Part shown: positions 7,827 to 16,719 of the stretch, in pieces
Numbering within the stretch: the stretch's first letter is position 1
How the letters are laid out: every line of letters starts with the position of its first letter
DNA from: Desulfomonile tiedjei
Lineage (GTDB): Bacteria > Desulfobacterota > Desulfomonilia > Desulfomonilales > Desulfomonilaceae
Reading direction: 5' to 3'
Length of the DNA stretch: 64,000 bases
NCBI GenBank assembly: GCA_016218715.1
Contig: JACRDG010000048.1
Span: forward strand, 186,001-250,000
The notes under the pieces: generated by a model
Told to the model about the DNA's origin: nothing
The model's input: the letters and a program-made list of their open reading frames with translations, nothing else
Database searches by the model: none
Made by a program: the position numbers and the translations under genes

Positions 7827-8405
7827 ATGTCCAAGCACGGGGGTTTGCTTTGCGGTGCCGCTCTCATGGTCTTTCTTCTGGTGGCTGGGCAGTCTGTTTG
7901 GGCGATGAGCCCTCGGTACACCCTGTTGGGTCGCGCCCTGATCGTGCAAGTCGAGGCTCCGAATCTCTTGACCGTAAAGATGCAGGGCAAAGACAGGCTG
8001 GTCAACATACGCCTCTTGGGAGTCGGTTCTCCGAGAAATAGAGACCGCATCAGGGGTCTCGAACCGCAACTCCTCACGTTCATCCTCAAGAAGGACCTGT
8101 GGGAAGAGGCGCGGAGTTACGTCCGCTCATTGCTCGACGGAAAGGTGGTCGAGGTCTGGGCGCGCAAGCTGGACCGGAAGGACGACAAGCAGCGCCTGCT
8201 GGCCTATATCGTCATTCCGACAGGGTCGAGCGAACCGATGGACCTTAACGCGGACATCATCAAGAAAGGGCTCGGTTTCGTGACACGGGACTACGTGCAC
8301 GTTACCTTTGCCGATTACAAACAGCTCGAAGAAGAAGCGCGCAAGAACCGTCGCGGTATCTGGCGTGGGTTGTCCATGGATTGGGTCTCTTCTTTGCGCG
8401 AATAG
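7827..8405 (+). CDS. Exported staphylococcal-nuclease-like (SNase) domain protein
   Basis: This 192-residue protein has a signal peptide (about 1-27, ending SVWA-MSP). An SNase/thermonuclease-like OB-fold region (about 45-185) follows: VKMQGKDRLVNIRLLGVGSP, then KVVEVWARKLDRKDDKQRLLAYIVI and LEEEARKNRRGIWRG. The family cleaves DNA/RNA with calcium. The usual catalytic pattern (R-L-x-G-I-D-x-P-E) is degenerate here (RLLGVGSPRN), lacking the acidic ligands, so it may be a nucleic-acid-binding or inactive homologue. GGGAGG lies about 6 nt before the ATG. Confidence 0.75.
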   Translation: MSKHGGLLCGAALMVFLLVAGQSVWAMSPRYTLLGRALIVQVEAPNLLTVKMQGKDRLVNIRLLGVGSPRNRDRIRGLEPQLLTFILKKDLWEEARSYVRSLLDGKVVEVWARKLDRKDDKQRLLAYIVIPTGSSEPMDLNADIIKKGLGFVTRDYVHVTFADYKQLEEEARKNRRGIWRGLSMDWVSSLRE

Positions 8406-8591
8406 GGGCTCGTGTTCCATGGAATGAGTAACAGCCGACCGTAACTAATCGTGTCGGCTTCATGTCCCCGTCACCCTTCCTCCTCTCGTCAAAGGAGAGG
8501 ATGTTCACAACCCATTCCCCTCGCGGGAGGGGGAGGGTGACAGTTTCTTGAAGGTTCTTTCATCCCTTGCCGGCCTCAAGCCAGTGCTCTC

Positions 8592-10235
8592 ATGACCGTT
8601 GACCGCCTTTTCTCCAACCTCCGTGAGCGGGGAATTCCCGTAATTCGTGAGAACTTCGACGAATACCTGCGCGATGAATCGCGTTTCATCGGTACCGCGG
8701 ACGGGTTGGTTCGCGTACACGACGAGCGTGGGGTGGTTGACCTTTTGACGCTCGCCAATCACTGGCGAGTACCACTGACCGTGGTATCGGGCAAGACCTC
8801 TTTGACAGGCTCCTGCGTGCCTCTCGGTGGGGTGATCGTCGATGTGAGGGGCCTCGATTTCATCGATCCGCGCGATCCCTCGAGGGTAGGGCCTGGCCTC
8901 GTATTGAGGCAATACAAGGACTCCTTGCGAGGCAAAGGGTTCTTCTATCCACCTGACCCGACCTCGGAGGATTCATGCACTCTGGGCGGGACAGTAGCAT
9001 GCAATGCCTCGGGCGCGCTCAGTTTTTTGTACGGGCCGACCCGCGAGCACATCCGCGGCCTGAAGATCGCCCTTCCTTTCGGCAGCGTTCTGAACGTGGA
9101 GCGGGGAGAGGTTCTCAGCACCGGCGACTCGTTCATAGTGCCGCGGACCCGACTTTCTCCGCGGCTTGACCGCGATCTGGTCATTCCTCGTCCGCGAAAA
9201 GGCGCACGCCCGTGGCGTGAATGCAAGAACGCCGCTGGACTGTACTCCGCTGATCCGATGGACCTGGTCGATCTGTTCATCGGCTCTGAAGGAATTCTTG
9301 GCATCATCCTCGAAATCAGGACTATCCTTCTGCCCCCCAGAAATCCCTCTTTTGCCCTCCTCCTCTCGCTGCCCGCCAGAGAAGCGCTCGTCGATCTCGT
9401 GCTGTTCCTCCACCACGTGCGACGCTGGGTCCGCGACGGAGACGCCGCGGCCCAGCCCGACAAGGCACGCGCGTTCAAGGCATTGACCGGAGAGGACTTC
9501 GGATCTTTTCCCCAACGATTCGGTTCACTCCTCCCTGCCTGTCTGGAATGGTTCGGCTCCTCCGTGACAGCGCTCTTTCCTCCGCAGAGAGCCGAGCGAT
9601 TCACCGGGGCGTACGGGTGCCTGTACGTGGAGCAGGAGTACTCGCCGACCGAGGACCCGTTCGCGGTCGCCTCTCAGTGGGGGGAATTGATCCAACTGAT
9701 CAATGGCTTCCGGGAGTCTGTCTCCGGTCGTGTCGAGGTCGAGGTGGCCCTGGACGAGAAGCAGGTCCGCGGGTGGAGAAACGAGCGCAAGGGTGTTCCG
9801 GAGAAGCTCAACGAAATGATCGGGCCGGGAATGGTAAAGATCGGGATGGACTTCGCCGTGCCGCCGTCCCAACTCCCTTGGCTGATGGATCTGTACGACG
9901 GCATGCTGCCCGCGGGGAAGTCGTTCGTATTCGGCCACATCGGCAACGCGCATCTCCACGTGAACCTCGTGCCGGAGAGCCCCGAGGAAGCAAGAGAGTT
10001 CCGAACCCTGTACACAACCATCGCCAGGGAGGTGATTGACAAGGGAGGGAGCCTTTCGGGCGAGCACGGGATCGGCAAGCTCAAACACGACGCGCTGCAG
10101 ATGATGCTGGGCGGCGAAGGGATCGTCGAGATCGCTAGGATCAAGCAGGTCCTGGATCCCTATTCGATCCTCAATCGAAACAATATGTTCCGAATGGGGT
10201 CGCGAGACGTCTGCAACCGAATCGGCTCGACTTGA
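8592..10235 (+). CDS. GlcD/D-lactate dehydrogenase-type FAD-binding oxidoreductase
   Basis: This 547-residue protein has an N-terminal PCMH-type FAD-binding domain (VVSGKTSLTGSCVPLGGVIVDVRGLD at about 58-85; LGGTVACNASGALSFLYG) and a C-terminal vanillyl-alcohol-oxidase-type domain ending with HIGNAHLHVNLVP and SGEHGIGKLKHDA. This is the architecture of D-lactate/D-2-hydroxyacid dehydrogenases and the GlcD subunit. It probably oxidises a 2-hydroxyacid and passes electrons to a membrane carrier. No GlcE/GlcF or iron-sulfur partner lies beside it and no CCG domain is fused, so the electron acceptor and substrate are unknown. Confidence 0.85.
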   Translation: MTVDRLFSNLRERGIPVIRENFDEYLRDESRFIGTADGLVRVHDERGVVDLLTLANHWRVPLTVVSGKTSLTGSCVPLGGVIVDVRGLDFIDPRDPSRVGPGLVLRQYKDSLRGKGFFYPPDPTSEDSCTLGGTVACNASGALSFLYGPTREHIRGLKIALPFGSVLNVERGEVLSTGDSFIVPRTRLSPRLDRDLVIPRPRKGARPWRECKNAAGLYSADPMDLVDLFIGSEGILGIILEIRTILLPPRNPSFALLLSLPAREALVDLVLFLHHVRRWVRDGDAAAQPDKARAFKALTGEDFGSFPQRFGSLLPACLEWFGSSVTALFPPQRAERFTGAYGCLYVEQEYSPTEDPFAVASQWGELIQLINGFRESVSGRVEVEVALDEKQVRGWRNERKGVPEKLNEMIGPGMVKIGMDFAVPPSQLPWLMDLYDGMLPAGKSFVFGHIGNAHLHVNLVPESPEEAREFRTLYTTIAREVIDKGGSLSGEHGIGKLKHDALQMMLGGEGIVEIARIKQVLDPYSILNRNNMFRMGSRDVCNRIGST

Positions 10236-10472
10236 ATCCAATGAACTCCTGCCGCATCCAAGAAAACAGATGGACATCAATGAGTGACTGGGTCTGGGGG
10301 CGGCAAATTTCGCCTCCGTATCCCGCTGCGTAGGCTTCCAAGAATTGTTGTTGCGGCCGATGTCCATCGGTCGGCGGGGAACCCGGAAACGTGGCAGCAG
10401 ATCTGTTCGATCTCGGGTCAAGACGGCAGAGCCTGATTGGCCGTGTGCAGATGACCTGCCAGGGGGGACGCG

Positions 10473-11450
10473 ATGATAATCAGGAACGGATCAATCGTTA
10501 TCATGCTTTCGATGCTGGCCATCCTATTAGGATCGGTGTCTTTCGCCTCGGAGTGGTCGGGGCCATATAACTTCGGAAGAACGTTCAAGAGCACTCCTGC
10601 AGACCTGCTGAAAAGCGCAGCCTTTTTCGGCAATCTGGGAGAAATAACGGAGCTACTGGCCAGGGGGGCGGACGTGAACGGCCGCGACGAAGACGGCTAT
10701 ACCCCCTTGATCTGGGCACAATTGGGTGACCGGTCGAAAGCCCTCAAACTCCTTCTGGACAAGGGGGCTGACATCAACGGCCAGGACAGCGCCGGCTACA
10801 CCGCGTTGCACCAGGCAGCTCTGGCCGGACGAGAGCGAATCGTGGAAATCCTGTTGGCGAGAGGGGCCGACATGGACACCGTGAGTCGAAACGGTCGGAC
10901 ACCGCTGATGGATGCGGCGGACCGAGGGCGATCTGCGGCAGTGAAGCTTCTTCTGGCAAACGGGGCTGATCCGACAAGAGCCACCGAACAGGGAGACTCC
11001 GCTGCCTCCATTGCCGAACAGGGCGGTCATCATGATGTGGCTATGCTGTTGTTGGGCCATGGAGCTGATCCCGAGGCACCGCCCGAAGGTATTCCAGGAG
11101 CCCATGCTCATGCTGCCGCCGGCTCTGGACGCTCTGATGGAGTGTGTCCAAGCGGACAGTCGGGCAACCCTGAAGTCCTGCAATCCGTGCGCAACGATCG
11201 TCCAACTCCGGAGCAGACTGGCGCTGAGGGGGTGCTAAGAGAAGCACTCGAAATGTGGGACCACATCCAGGCGCAACACCCGGACGCGGAGAAGCGTCTC
11301 CGGCAGTTTTCCCAAAAGGGCGTTCCTCCGGAAAAGCTGTCGCAGTTGAAACCTCTATTGAACAGGGCCAGGCAGATCTGGCAGCAGTTGCAGCGGGAGC
11401 ACCCTGCATTGGCAGCGCAGATGCTGAATCTTGCGGGAATAAGTCGGTAG
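10473..11450 (+). CDS. Secreted ankyrin-repeat protein
   Basis: This 325-residue protein begins with a signal peptide (about 1-26, hydrophobic LSMLAILLGSVSFA). Residues about 45-210 hold five ankyrin repeats (for example GADVNGRDEDGYTPLIWAQ, GADINGQDSAGYTALHQAA, GADMDTVSRNGRTPLMDAA). The repeats stop abruptly at about 210. A low-complexity Gly/Ser/Pro stretch follows, then a helical Gln-rich tail (about 250-325). The change in character could mark a linker or an old frameshift. Periplasmic ankyrin proteins are scaffolds for protein-protein contacts; the partner is unknown. Confidence 0.8.
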   Translation: MIIRNGSIVIMLSMLAILLGSVSFASEWSGPYNFGRTFKSTPADLLKSAAFFGNLGEITELLARGADVNGRDEDGYTPLIWAQLGDRSKALKLLLDKGADINGQDSAGYTALHQAALAGRERIVEILLARGADMDTVSRNGRTPLMDAADRGRSAAVKLLLANGADPTRATEQGDSAASIAEQGGHHDVAMLLLGHGADPEAPPEGIPGAHAHAAAGSGRSDGVCPSGQSGNPEVLQSVRNDRPTPEQTGAEGVLREALEMWDHIQAQHPDAEKRLRQFSQKGVPPEKLSQLKPLLNRARQIWQQLQREHPALAAQMLNLAGISR

Positions 11451-11697
11451 CGGTCACAAGCCAGGTCCGAAGCTGTCTCAAAATCCGAGATAGTCTGAAA
11501 TCGTGCAGCGCTCAGAGAGGTTCATGGCTTGGGTGCCACTGCTGGAGAAGCCAAGTGGCACCCGTTGCGAGTGAATTGTTCGGATTGTTATTGCCCGGCC
11601 CGGAATCGAGCCCCAACTCGGAGGAGTGCTCTCGGCACAATCAGCCGCCAATTTCGGGCAACTGCCACAACCCACGGAAAAGGCGGTAACTGCCTCG

Positions 11698-11988
11698 TCA
11701 CTCGTCCTCATCTGCAAAGGGGTTCCGCGCGAGTCGGCAGGTACAGTTCCCTTCATCGCCGCTGTTCCACGCGTTGATGGTTCTTTTGAGCGCGTCCCTG
11801 TCCAGGCCGAGGTATTTCTTGACCTTTCCCTGTGTGATGAGGCGCATCTTGTATGCAAAAAAGACCGCCTCTTCAAGGAGAGCGGGGCTGAAAGCGAGCC
11901 TCTCCACCAAAAGCTCGTGCCTGTCCAGCAGGTCCAGGATCTCCTGGTAGGAACTTCTCATCTTCTCCATGCGGGCGGTCTCTTCCAT
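11698..11988 (-). CDS. Small hypothetical protein
   Basis: This 96-residue acidic, helix-rich protein contains LLDRHELLVERLAFSPALLEEAVFFAYKMRLI and ends with an acidic FADEDE tail. There is one CTC cysteine pair. I do not recognise a family. It points away from the ankyrin gene (convergent) and has no close operon partner. Several in-frame ATGs (11988, 11970, 11961) make the start uncertain. The amino-acid composition looks protein-like rather than a shadow. Confidence 0.5.
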   Translation of the reverse strand: MEETARMEKMRSSYQEILDLLDRHELLVERLAFSPALLEEAVFFAYKMRLITQGKVKKYLGLDRDALKRTINAWNSGDEGNCTCRLARNPFADEDE

Positions 11989-12138
11989 GCGATCGGTGCG
12001 GTGAACGCTCTCTTATTATACTTGACGTCGTCGAGAATGACACGCACGCCGGCGCCTCATTGCCTTCGGTTTCTCAAGAACGTCGGGACACGCGGGCAGC
12101 TTTGAGTCGATTTATATGGGGGAGCTTTAGGATCGGGT

Positions 12139-12933
12139 TCATGCTCGCGGCGTACGGGCACGGTCCAAGGAGCCCAGAAAAGCGCTCAGACTTGCGTTGA
12201 ACTCAGCGGGTTTCTCCACCATGACGAGGTGCCCAGCCCCCGGGATCGTGGTCAGAGAAGACCCTGCGATGGCTTTATGAAGGAATTGCGCATACTTCGG
12301 GGGGGTGAGCTTATCCTCCTCCCCTACGATAATGCAGGTCGGGAGAGAAACCTGGCCGACCCGCTCCATGACGTCAAAGTCATTGCATGCCGTCAGGTCT
12401 CGGTAGATGAGTTCGGCAGAAGAGTGCAGGAATTTTTCCCTGACGAGCTGTCGCAGGGCGGGATCCGGCGATGCGCCCAACGCGAAGTCCGCGAACAGGT
12501 CCACGGCCGTATCTTTGTCCTGAAGCACCCCTTCGCGCAGCGCGGGATGGACCCGAAGTCTGGCCCCTGCGCCGACCAGCCCGATGCCGACCAACCACGG
12601 TTTGGGCGACAACGCGAGCCACTGAGTAATCGCGCTTCCGAGTGAGCAGCCCACGAGAACCACCCGCTGCAAGCCGAGCGTCTCCACGAAAACCTCCACC
12701 GCTTGCGCAAACTCCGGCACGGTGGGTTCGTCGGGCGGGTCCGACGCTCCGTGGCCCGGCAATTCCAGGGCAATCACGGTAAAACGGCCGGAAAGACCGT
12801 CGAGTTGGAAGCGCCAGTCCTCGCGATCGCCTGCTGTGCCGTGGATGCACACCACGGCAAGTGCACCGCGGTCGAAGGTCTCGGGTTTCACCTCAAAGGC
12901 CAGCTTTCGGCCTCGAACGGACACCTCGGGCAT
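12139..12933 (-). CDS. Alpha/beta-hydrolase
   Basis: The ATG at 12933 is preceded by AAGGAGTG at good spacing and gives 264 residues; the frame is open further to 13005 but without a better start. The fold shows the oxyanion HGTAGDREDW, the nucleophile elbow GCSLGS (S97), an acid near VGEEDKL and the catalytic His in GAGHLVMVEKP. These make it an esterase/lipase/C-C hydrolase-like enzyme of unknown substrate. It lies downstream of glgC on the same strand, with a 130-nt gap. Confidence 0.85.
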   Translation of the reverse strand: MPEVSVRGRKLAFEVKPETFDRGALAVVCIHGTAGDREDWRFQLDGLSGRFTVIALELPGHGASDPPDEPTVPEFAQAVEVFVETLGLQRVVLVGCSLGSAITQWLALSPKPWLVGIGLVGAGARLRVHPALREGVLQDKDTAVDLFADFALGASPDPALRQLVREKFLHSSAELIYRDLTACNDFDVMERVGQVSLPTCIIVGEEDKLTPPKYAQFLHKAIAGSSLTTIPGAGHLVMVEKPAEFNASLSAFLGSLDRARTPRA

Positions 12934-13066
12934 CGATTTCACTCCTTGCGGTATGGCGAGCAATTGTACGTGAGAGCAGCTATCACAAGTCCCGCCTTTT
13001 TCCACCTGGCCTTTGGCAAGTCCCTGAGTCCAAGGCCAACTTGCGGATTTCCCTCAGAACTATTGC

Positions 13067-14293
13067 TCACACGAGCGGAATGCCTCTCGGGACGATCACG
13101 ACTCCGCCGGAAGAGATAGCGAAGCGGCTCCGGTCCAACGCAGGATCGCAGCCGATAGAAAAGCCGTCGGGTACTACGACGTCCTGGTCGATGATCGCCT
13201 GGCGGACCTCCGCTCCTCGGCCGATCTGGACACCATCCAGCAGCACGCTTGCTTCGACGCGCGCGCCTGCTTGCACCTGAACTTTGGGTGACAGCACCGA
13301 CCGGACCACTTGGCCTCCGGAAACGACGCAGCCACCGGAGAGAATAGAGTTGACGATCGCCCCGTCGCACGCTTCTCCGGCAACGTCTCTGGAGAGGCTC
13401 ACGATTTTGGCCGGCGGAAGCTGTTCCTGATAGGTGCGGATCGGCCACTTGGGATCGTAGAGGTTGCACTGGGGAAAGGCCGAGCACATGTCCATATTCG
13501 CTTCCCAGTAGGCGTCGAGGGTCCCGATATCACGCCAATAGCGGCTCGAAGGGTTGTTGGCCTCCTGGAACGAGTGAACGTACACGCGGTGGGATCGGAT
13601 CATGCTCGGAACCACGTCTTTTCCGAAGTCGTGAGACGATGCTCGGCGTTTGGCGTCTGCAATGACGTTTCGGACGAGGGCTTCGGTGTTGAATATGTAG
13701 ACCCCCATTGAAACCAAGGACTTATCCGGTTTCCCAGGAACCGGTTTCGGATTCTTCGGCTTCTCTTCCCAGTCGGTGATGCGGAAATCCTCATTGATGC
13801 CGATGATCCCGAAAGCGCTCGCGAGAGATCGGTCGATTTCGACGGCAGCCACAGTCAGTTCCGCATCCTTCTCTAGATGGAAAGCCAACATGTCGTTGTA
13901 ATCCATCTTGTACACGTGGTCTCCGGATAGGATGAGCACCCGCTGCGGCCTCTCTCGCTGGAGAAGGTAGATATTCTGAAAAATGCTGTCCGCCGTGCCT
14001 CGATACCACCGGTCCACGTTGCGTTGCTGAGGCGGGACGCACTCGATGAACTCGCCCAATTCGTGGCTGAAGATGTTCCAACCGAGCCGAATGTGGCGGT
14101 CCAGCGAGAGGGAACGATACTGAGTCAAAACGTAAATTCGGCGCACCCCCGAATGGAGGCAGTTGGACAGGGTGAAGTCGATGATCCGGTAGATGCCGCC
14201 GAACCGGACCGACGGCTTAGCCCTGGCCTTGGTCAGCGGGTACAGTCGTTCACCCTTCCCTCCTGCCATGAGAATACACTGGGTATTTTTCAT
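13067..14293 (-). CDS. glgC: Glucose-1-phosphate adenylyltransferase GlgC
   Basis: From the ATG at 14293 this is 408 residues; an alternative ATG at 14311 adds six. The N-terminal pyrophosphorylase signature GGKGERLYPLT...RAKPSVRFGGIYRIIDF is intact, and a left-handed beta-helix follows at about 290-400. It makes ADP-glucose from glucose-1-phosphate and ATP for glycogen synthesis. Its start codon lies one base after the TGA of the response regulator (TGAAATG), so the two are probably translationally coupled. No glgA or glgB is present in the window. Confidence 0.94.
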   Translation of the reverse strand: MKNTQCILMAGGKGERLYPLTKARAKPSVRFGGIYRIIDFTLSNCLHSGVRRIYVLTQYRSLSLDRHIRLGWNIFSHELGEFIECVPPQQRNVDRWYRGTADSIFQNIYLLQRERPQRVLILSGDHVYKMDYNDMLAFHLEKDAELTVAAVEIDRSLASAFGIIGINEDFRITDWEEKPKNPKPVPGKPDKSLVSMGVYIFNTEALVRNVIADAKRRASSHDFGKDVVPSMIRSHRVYVHSFQEANNPSSRYWRDIGTLDAYWEANMDMCSAFPQCNLYDPKWPIRTYQEQLPPAKIVSLSRDVAGEACDGAIVNSILSGGCVVSGGQVVRSVLSPKVQVQAGARVEASVLLDGVQIGRGAEVRQAIIDQDVVVPDGFSIGCDPALDRSRFAISSGGVVIVPRGIPLV

Positions 14294-14294
14294 T

Positions 14295-14660
14295 TCATCC
14301 GGAAGACGCATTGGCTAGCAACCTTTTGATTTCGGCCTTCAGTTTCGTGGTGTCCGATGACTTCACCACGTACGCGTCCGCACCCCAGGTGGTGAAATCT
14401 TCCTTGTAATGGCTGTACGCGGTGTTCAGGATGATGGGAATGCCTCTGTCACTCCCGATGAGTCTCTCGAGCATTTCAATTCCATCCATGCCGGGCATGC
14501 GAATGTCGAGCACAATGAGATCGGGGGGGTTCGCATCTACCGCGGCAAGGGCTTCCTTGCCGGAGTGAGCCACAGTCACCTTGTATCCTTCGTCTTCCAG
14601 TTCGCTCTGGTACAGCTCACAAATGTGTTTCTCGTCGTCTACCACAAGGATATGCTTCAT
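14295..14660 (-). CDS. Single-domain response regulator (CheY-like receiver)
   Basis: The ATG at 14660 (MKHILVVDDEKHI) gives 121 residues, a complete receiver domain without an output domain; GAGG precedes it. The acidic pocket is DDE (about 8-10), the phosphoacceptor D52 sits in LIVLDIRMPG, the T/S switch is in ILNTAYS and the lysine is in YVVKSSD. It would act by protein contact in a phosphorelay. It is coupled to glgC, which hints at control of storage metabolism, but no sensor kinase is adjacent. Confidence 0.9.
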   Translation of the reverse strand: MKHILVVDDEKHICELYQSELEDEGYKVTVAHSGKEALAAVDANPPDLIVLDIRMPGMDGIEMLERLIGSDRGIPIILNTAYSHYKEDFTTWGADAYVVKSSDTTKLKAEIKRLLANASSG

Positions 14661-14852
14661 AATCCGCCTCGGTATCCCATCTTTCGAGCCGCACGTCCTT
14701 CGGCACTTCATGTGGGCGTGGTACGCACACAAAAAAAATACCAACGTGACAGCGAAAGAGCAACCGTTTTCCCGCTTGCCGTTCGGGAGGCTCGTTGCAA
14801 GCTCGCTAACAGTTGGCCGGGAAGGGATCTGCTATCAGTTTGGGCTGCATTA

Positions 14853-15512
14853 TCATCCGGTTTTATTGGTCAGCGCCGATCGAATGTCGTCTCTCAACTG
14901 GCTGGAAATTTCCATCATCGCCTTGTTCAGCGCGGCCACGATTGCGTCCGGTGAGGAGCTTTGGCTGGGTACTTCTGCCTGGTAGGCCTTGGCCAGCACC
15001 GGCTTCTCGCCCCTGCCGCGGGCCTCGAAATCCACGAGGACCGCTTCCAGCTCGATGACCGCAGAGACTTTCCCGTCCTTCATGACCCCTTGCAGCTTGC
15101 GAATTGTGCCTTCAAGCGCATAGCGATACGGGAGGTTGCTGAACTGGTCGACTACGTGCTGGAAAATCCCGGCGTTTTCCACGTCCCGGACGGTCAATTC
15201 CGCGATCATGTCCGCGGGATTGTCCTTCCACCGGTGGAGCATAGCCGGCTTGTCAGCCCCTTGCGGCCGGCTGACGATCAGATAGTTGGGGTCCACCGAA
15301 GGATCGAGGAGGAAGTGGTAGACCATCAAGGTTTCGTTGATCGGCGTTTCGGAGACTTTCGAGGGAGGCGGGTAGTCAAGGGCGTAATAACTCACCACCC
15401 GGGACGCTCGAAAGGCGCACCCCGCGCTGAGCGCGAGGATCGCCATGAAGAGAGGAATCCAGTTCCAGCGTTTCAACAGCGATGCAAAAGATGACTCTCT
15501 TACGCGACTCAT
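14853..15512 (-). CDS. ABC-type transport auxiliary lipoprotein (PqiC/MlaB-linked type)
   Basis: From the ATG at 15512 this is 219 residues with a lipobox LSAGC (C32) after a hydrophobic stretch, so it is a predicted lipoprotein. The mature part fits the ABC_trans_aux family: YYALDYPPP near the N-terminus, then MVYHFLLDP, RPYRYALEGTIRKL-like strands and a helical C-terminus. Such lipoproteins accompany MCE/Mla transport systems and probably link the MlaD ring to the outer membrane. It is last in the operon and its start lies after the mlaD stop. The upstream open frame to 15794 is non-conserved. Confidence 0.8.
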   Translation of the reverse strand: MSRVRESSFASLLKRWNWIPLFMAILALSAGCAFRASRVVSYYALDYPPPSKVSETPINETLMVYHFLLDPSVDPNYLIVSRPQGADKPAMLHRWKDNPADMIAELTVRDVENAGIFQHVVDQFSNLPYRYALEGTIRKLQGVMKDGKVSAVIELEAVLVDFEARGRGEKPVLAKAYQAEVPSQSSSPDAIVAALNKAMMEISSQLRDDIRSALTNKTG

Positions 15513-15790
15513 GATTCTGAGAGCGCCACATTCCCTTTCCGCTACATATAGCAGTTGCCGAGATTTCTGACCGGTCGGCACCGACGAACCGGGGGGCTCC
15601 CGAACGAAGATTTGACGGCTCTGCGTTGTCGGAAGTGAAGGAGTCCTCAAGGTTGGCGGCCATCCGATCGGACGTTGTCTTGTGGCAACTGCATGGGCGA
15701 TGCCCAGGCATTGGGCGGTCCGGGGAGCCCTGCGACCACCATCCGGGCGCGTCTTTGGGAAAAGCCCCGCGCTGCATGCGATGAAAATCG

Positions 15791-16666
15791 TCAACGCTTG
15801 GGAGCCGACTTCTCCTCCCCTCCGAAGATGATGCTCGAAGGCTTTTGCCGGATCATTCGAGTAAAATCAAGAAGATTGTCGGCCACTCGGTCGAATTTTT
15901 GGCTGATGCGGTTCAGGTTGTTATCGGTCCTTCGGATCATCCGATTAATGCTCCGTGCGGACTCAGTGCTTTCGTCGAAGAACTCACCGGCCTTGGTAGA
16001 CGTCTTGGCGAAGTTCTTCGCGATCTGCGCTCGGGCGATCTCTTCATTCAGGCGCTTTGCCGCCTCTTTGACCTCGCGCATCGTGCCTGCCGCGTCACTC
16101 CCCAACTTGTCCAGCTTGGGTTCGCTGAGAATGGTGTCAAGACGGGTGGCAGCCCGTTGAAGATGGTAGAATGTGGTTTCCAGATCGACGTTCTTGACCT
16201 TCTGAAAGAGGTTCTCCAGCGCGTTGCCGAACTCTCTGATATTGGAAGGATATGTGGGAATCACGGGGTAACGCGGCTCGAACGCGAGCGTCATCTGCTC
16301 CTGCGCCTGATCAGGACTGAAGGGCTCAATTTCCAGGTATTTTTGCCCGGTCAGCCCGAGAAGGTTCATCTTGATTCCAAGATCGGGGGTAATCTTGAAT
16401 GAGCGGTTCAGACTCAAGACTACCTCGATGAGCCGGCCGTCCGGAGCCATGCGAATGGCGCTTACGCGGCCGACCGGAACGCCCCTGAATTTGACCACGC
16501 TGTCCGACTCCAGTCCTTGAACGCTCTCGGTGAAGTACGCCACAGCCGTCCTCTGTGCCTCTCCGAAGTAATGCGAAGCCCCCAGCCAGATGACGATCCC
16601 TACCGCCAGCAGCAAGCTTGCCACCACAAAGAGCCCGATCTTGAATTTCTCCGACTGGCCGGTCAT
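15791..16666 (-). CDS. mlaD: MlaD-family (MCE domain) lipid-transport protein
   Basis: The ATG at 16666, with GGAGAGGAG just upstream, gives 291 residues. There is one N-terminal membrane helix (FKIGLFVVASLLLAVGIVIWLG, about 8-28), then an MCE domain (about 40-120: VQGLESDSVVKFRGVPVGRVSAIRM) and a long coiled-coil-like region (about 150-270). MCE proteins form hexameric rings that shuttle phospholipids between membranes. The C-terminal helix is longer than E. coli MlaD, more like YebT/LetB-related or actinobacterial forms. Confidence 0.9.
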   Translation of the reverse strand: MTGQSEKFKIGLFVVASLLLAVGIVIWLGASHYFGEAQRTAVAYFTESVQGLESDSVVKFRGVPVGRVSAIRMAPDGRLIEVVLSLNRSFKITPDLGIKMNLLGLTGQKYLEIEPFSPDQAQEQMTLAFEPRYPVIPTYPSNIREFGNALENLFQKVKNVDLETTFYHLQRAATRLDTILSEPKLDKLGSDAAGTMREVKEAAKRLNEEIARAQIAKNFAKTSTKAGEFFDESTESARSINRMIRRTDNNLNRISQKFDRVADNLLDFTRMIRQKPSSIIFGGEEKSAPKR

Positions 16667-16719
16667 TCGTTTCTCCTCTCCGGAACCCATGCAGCGACGC
16701 GGCTGTGGCGACTCCGTTC

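Noticed and set aside
8470-8545. CRISPR-like or REP repeat in the gap before the GlcD-type gene
   Set aside because: Only one inverted pair (GTCACCCTTCCTCC / GGGGGAGGGTGAC) is present; no second copy was seen in the window.
11560-11573. Sigma-54 promoter (TGGCACCCGTTGC)
   Set aside because: The spacing between the GG and GC elements is two bases short of the -24/-12 consensus and no gene follows suitably.
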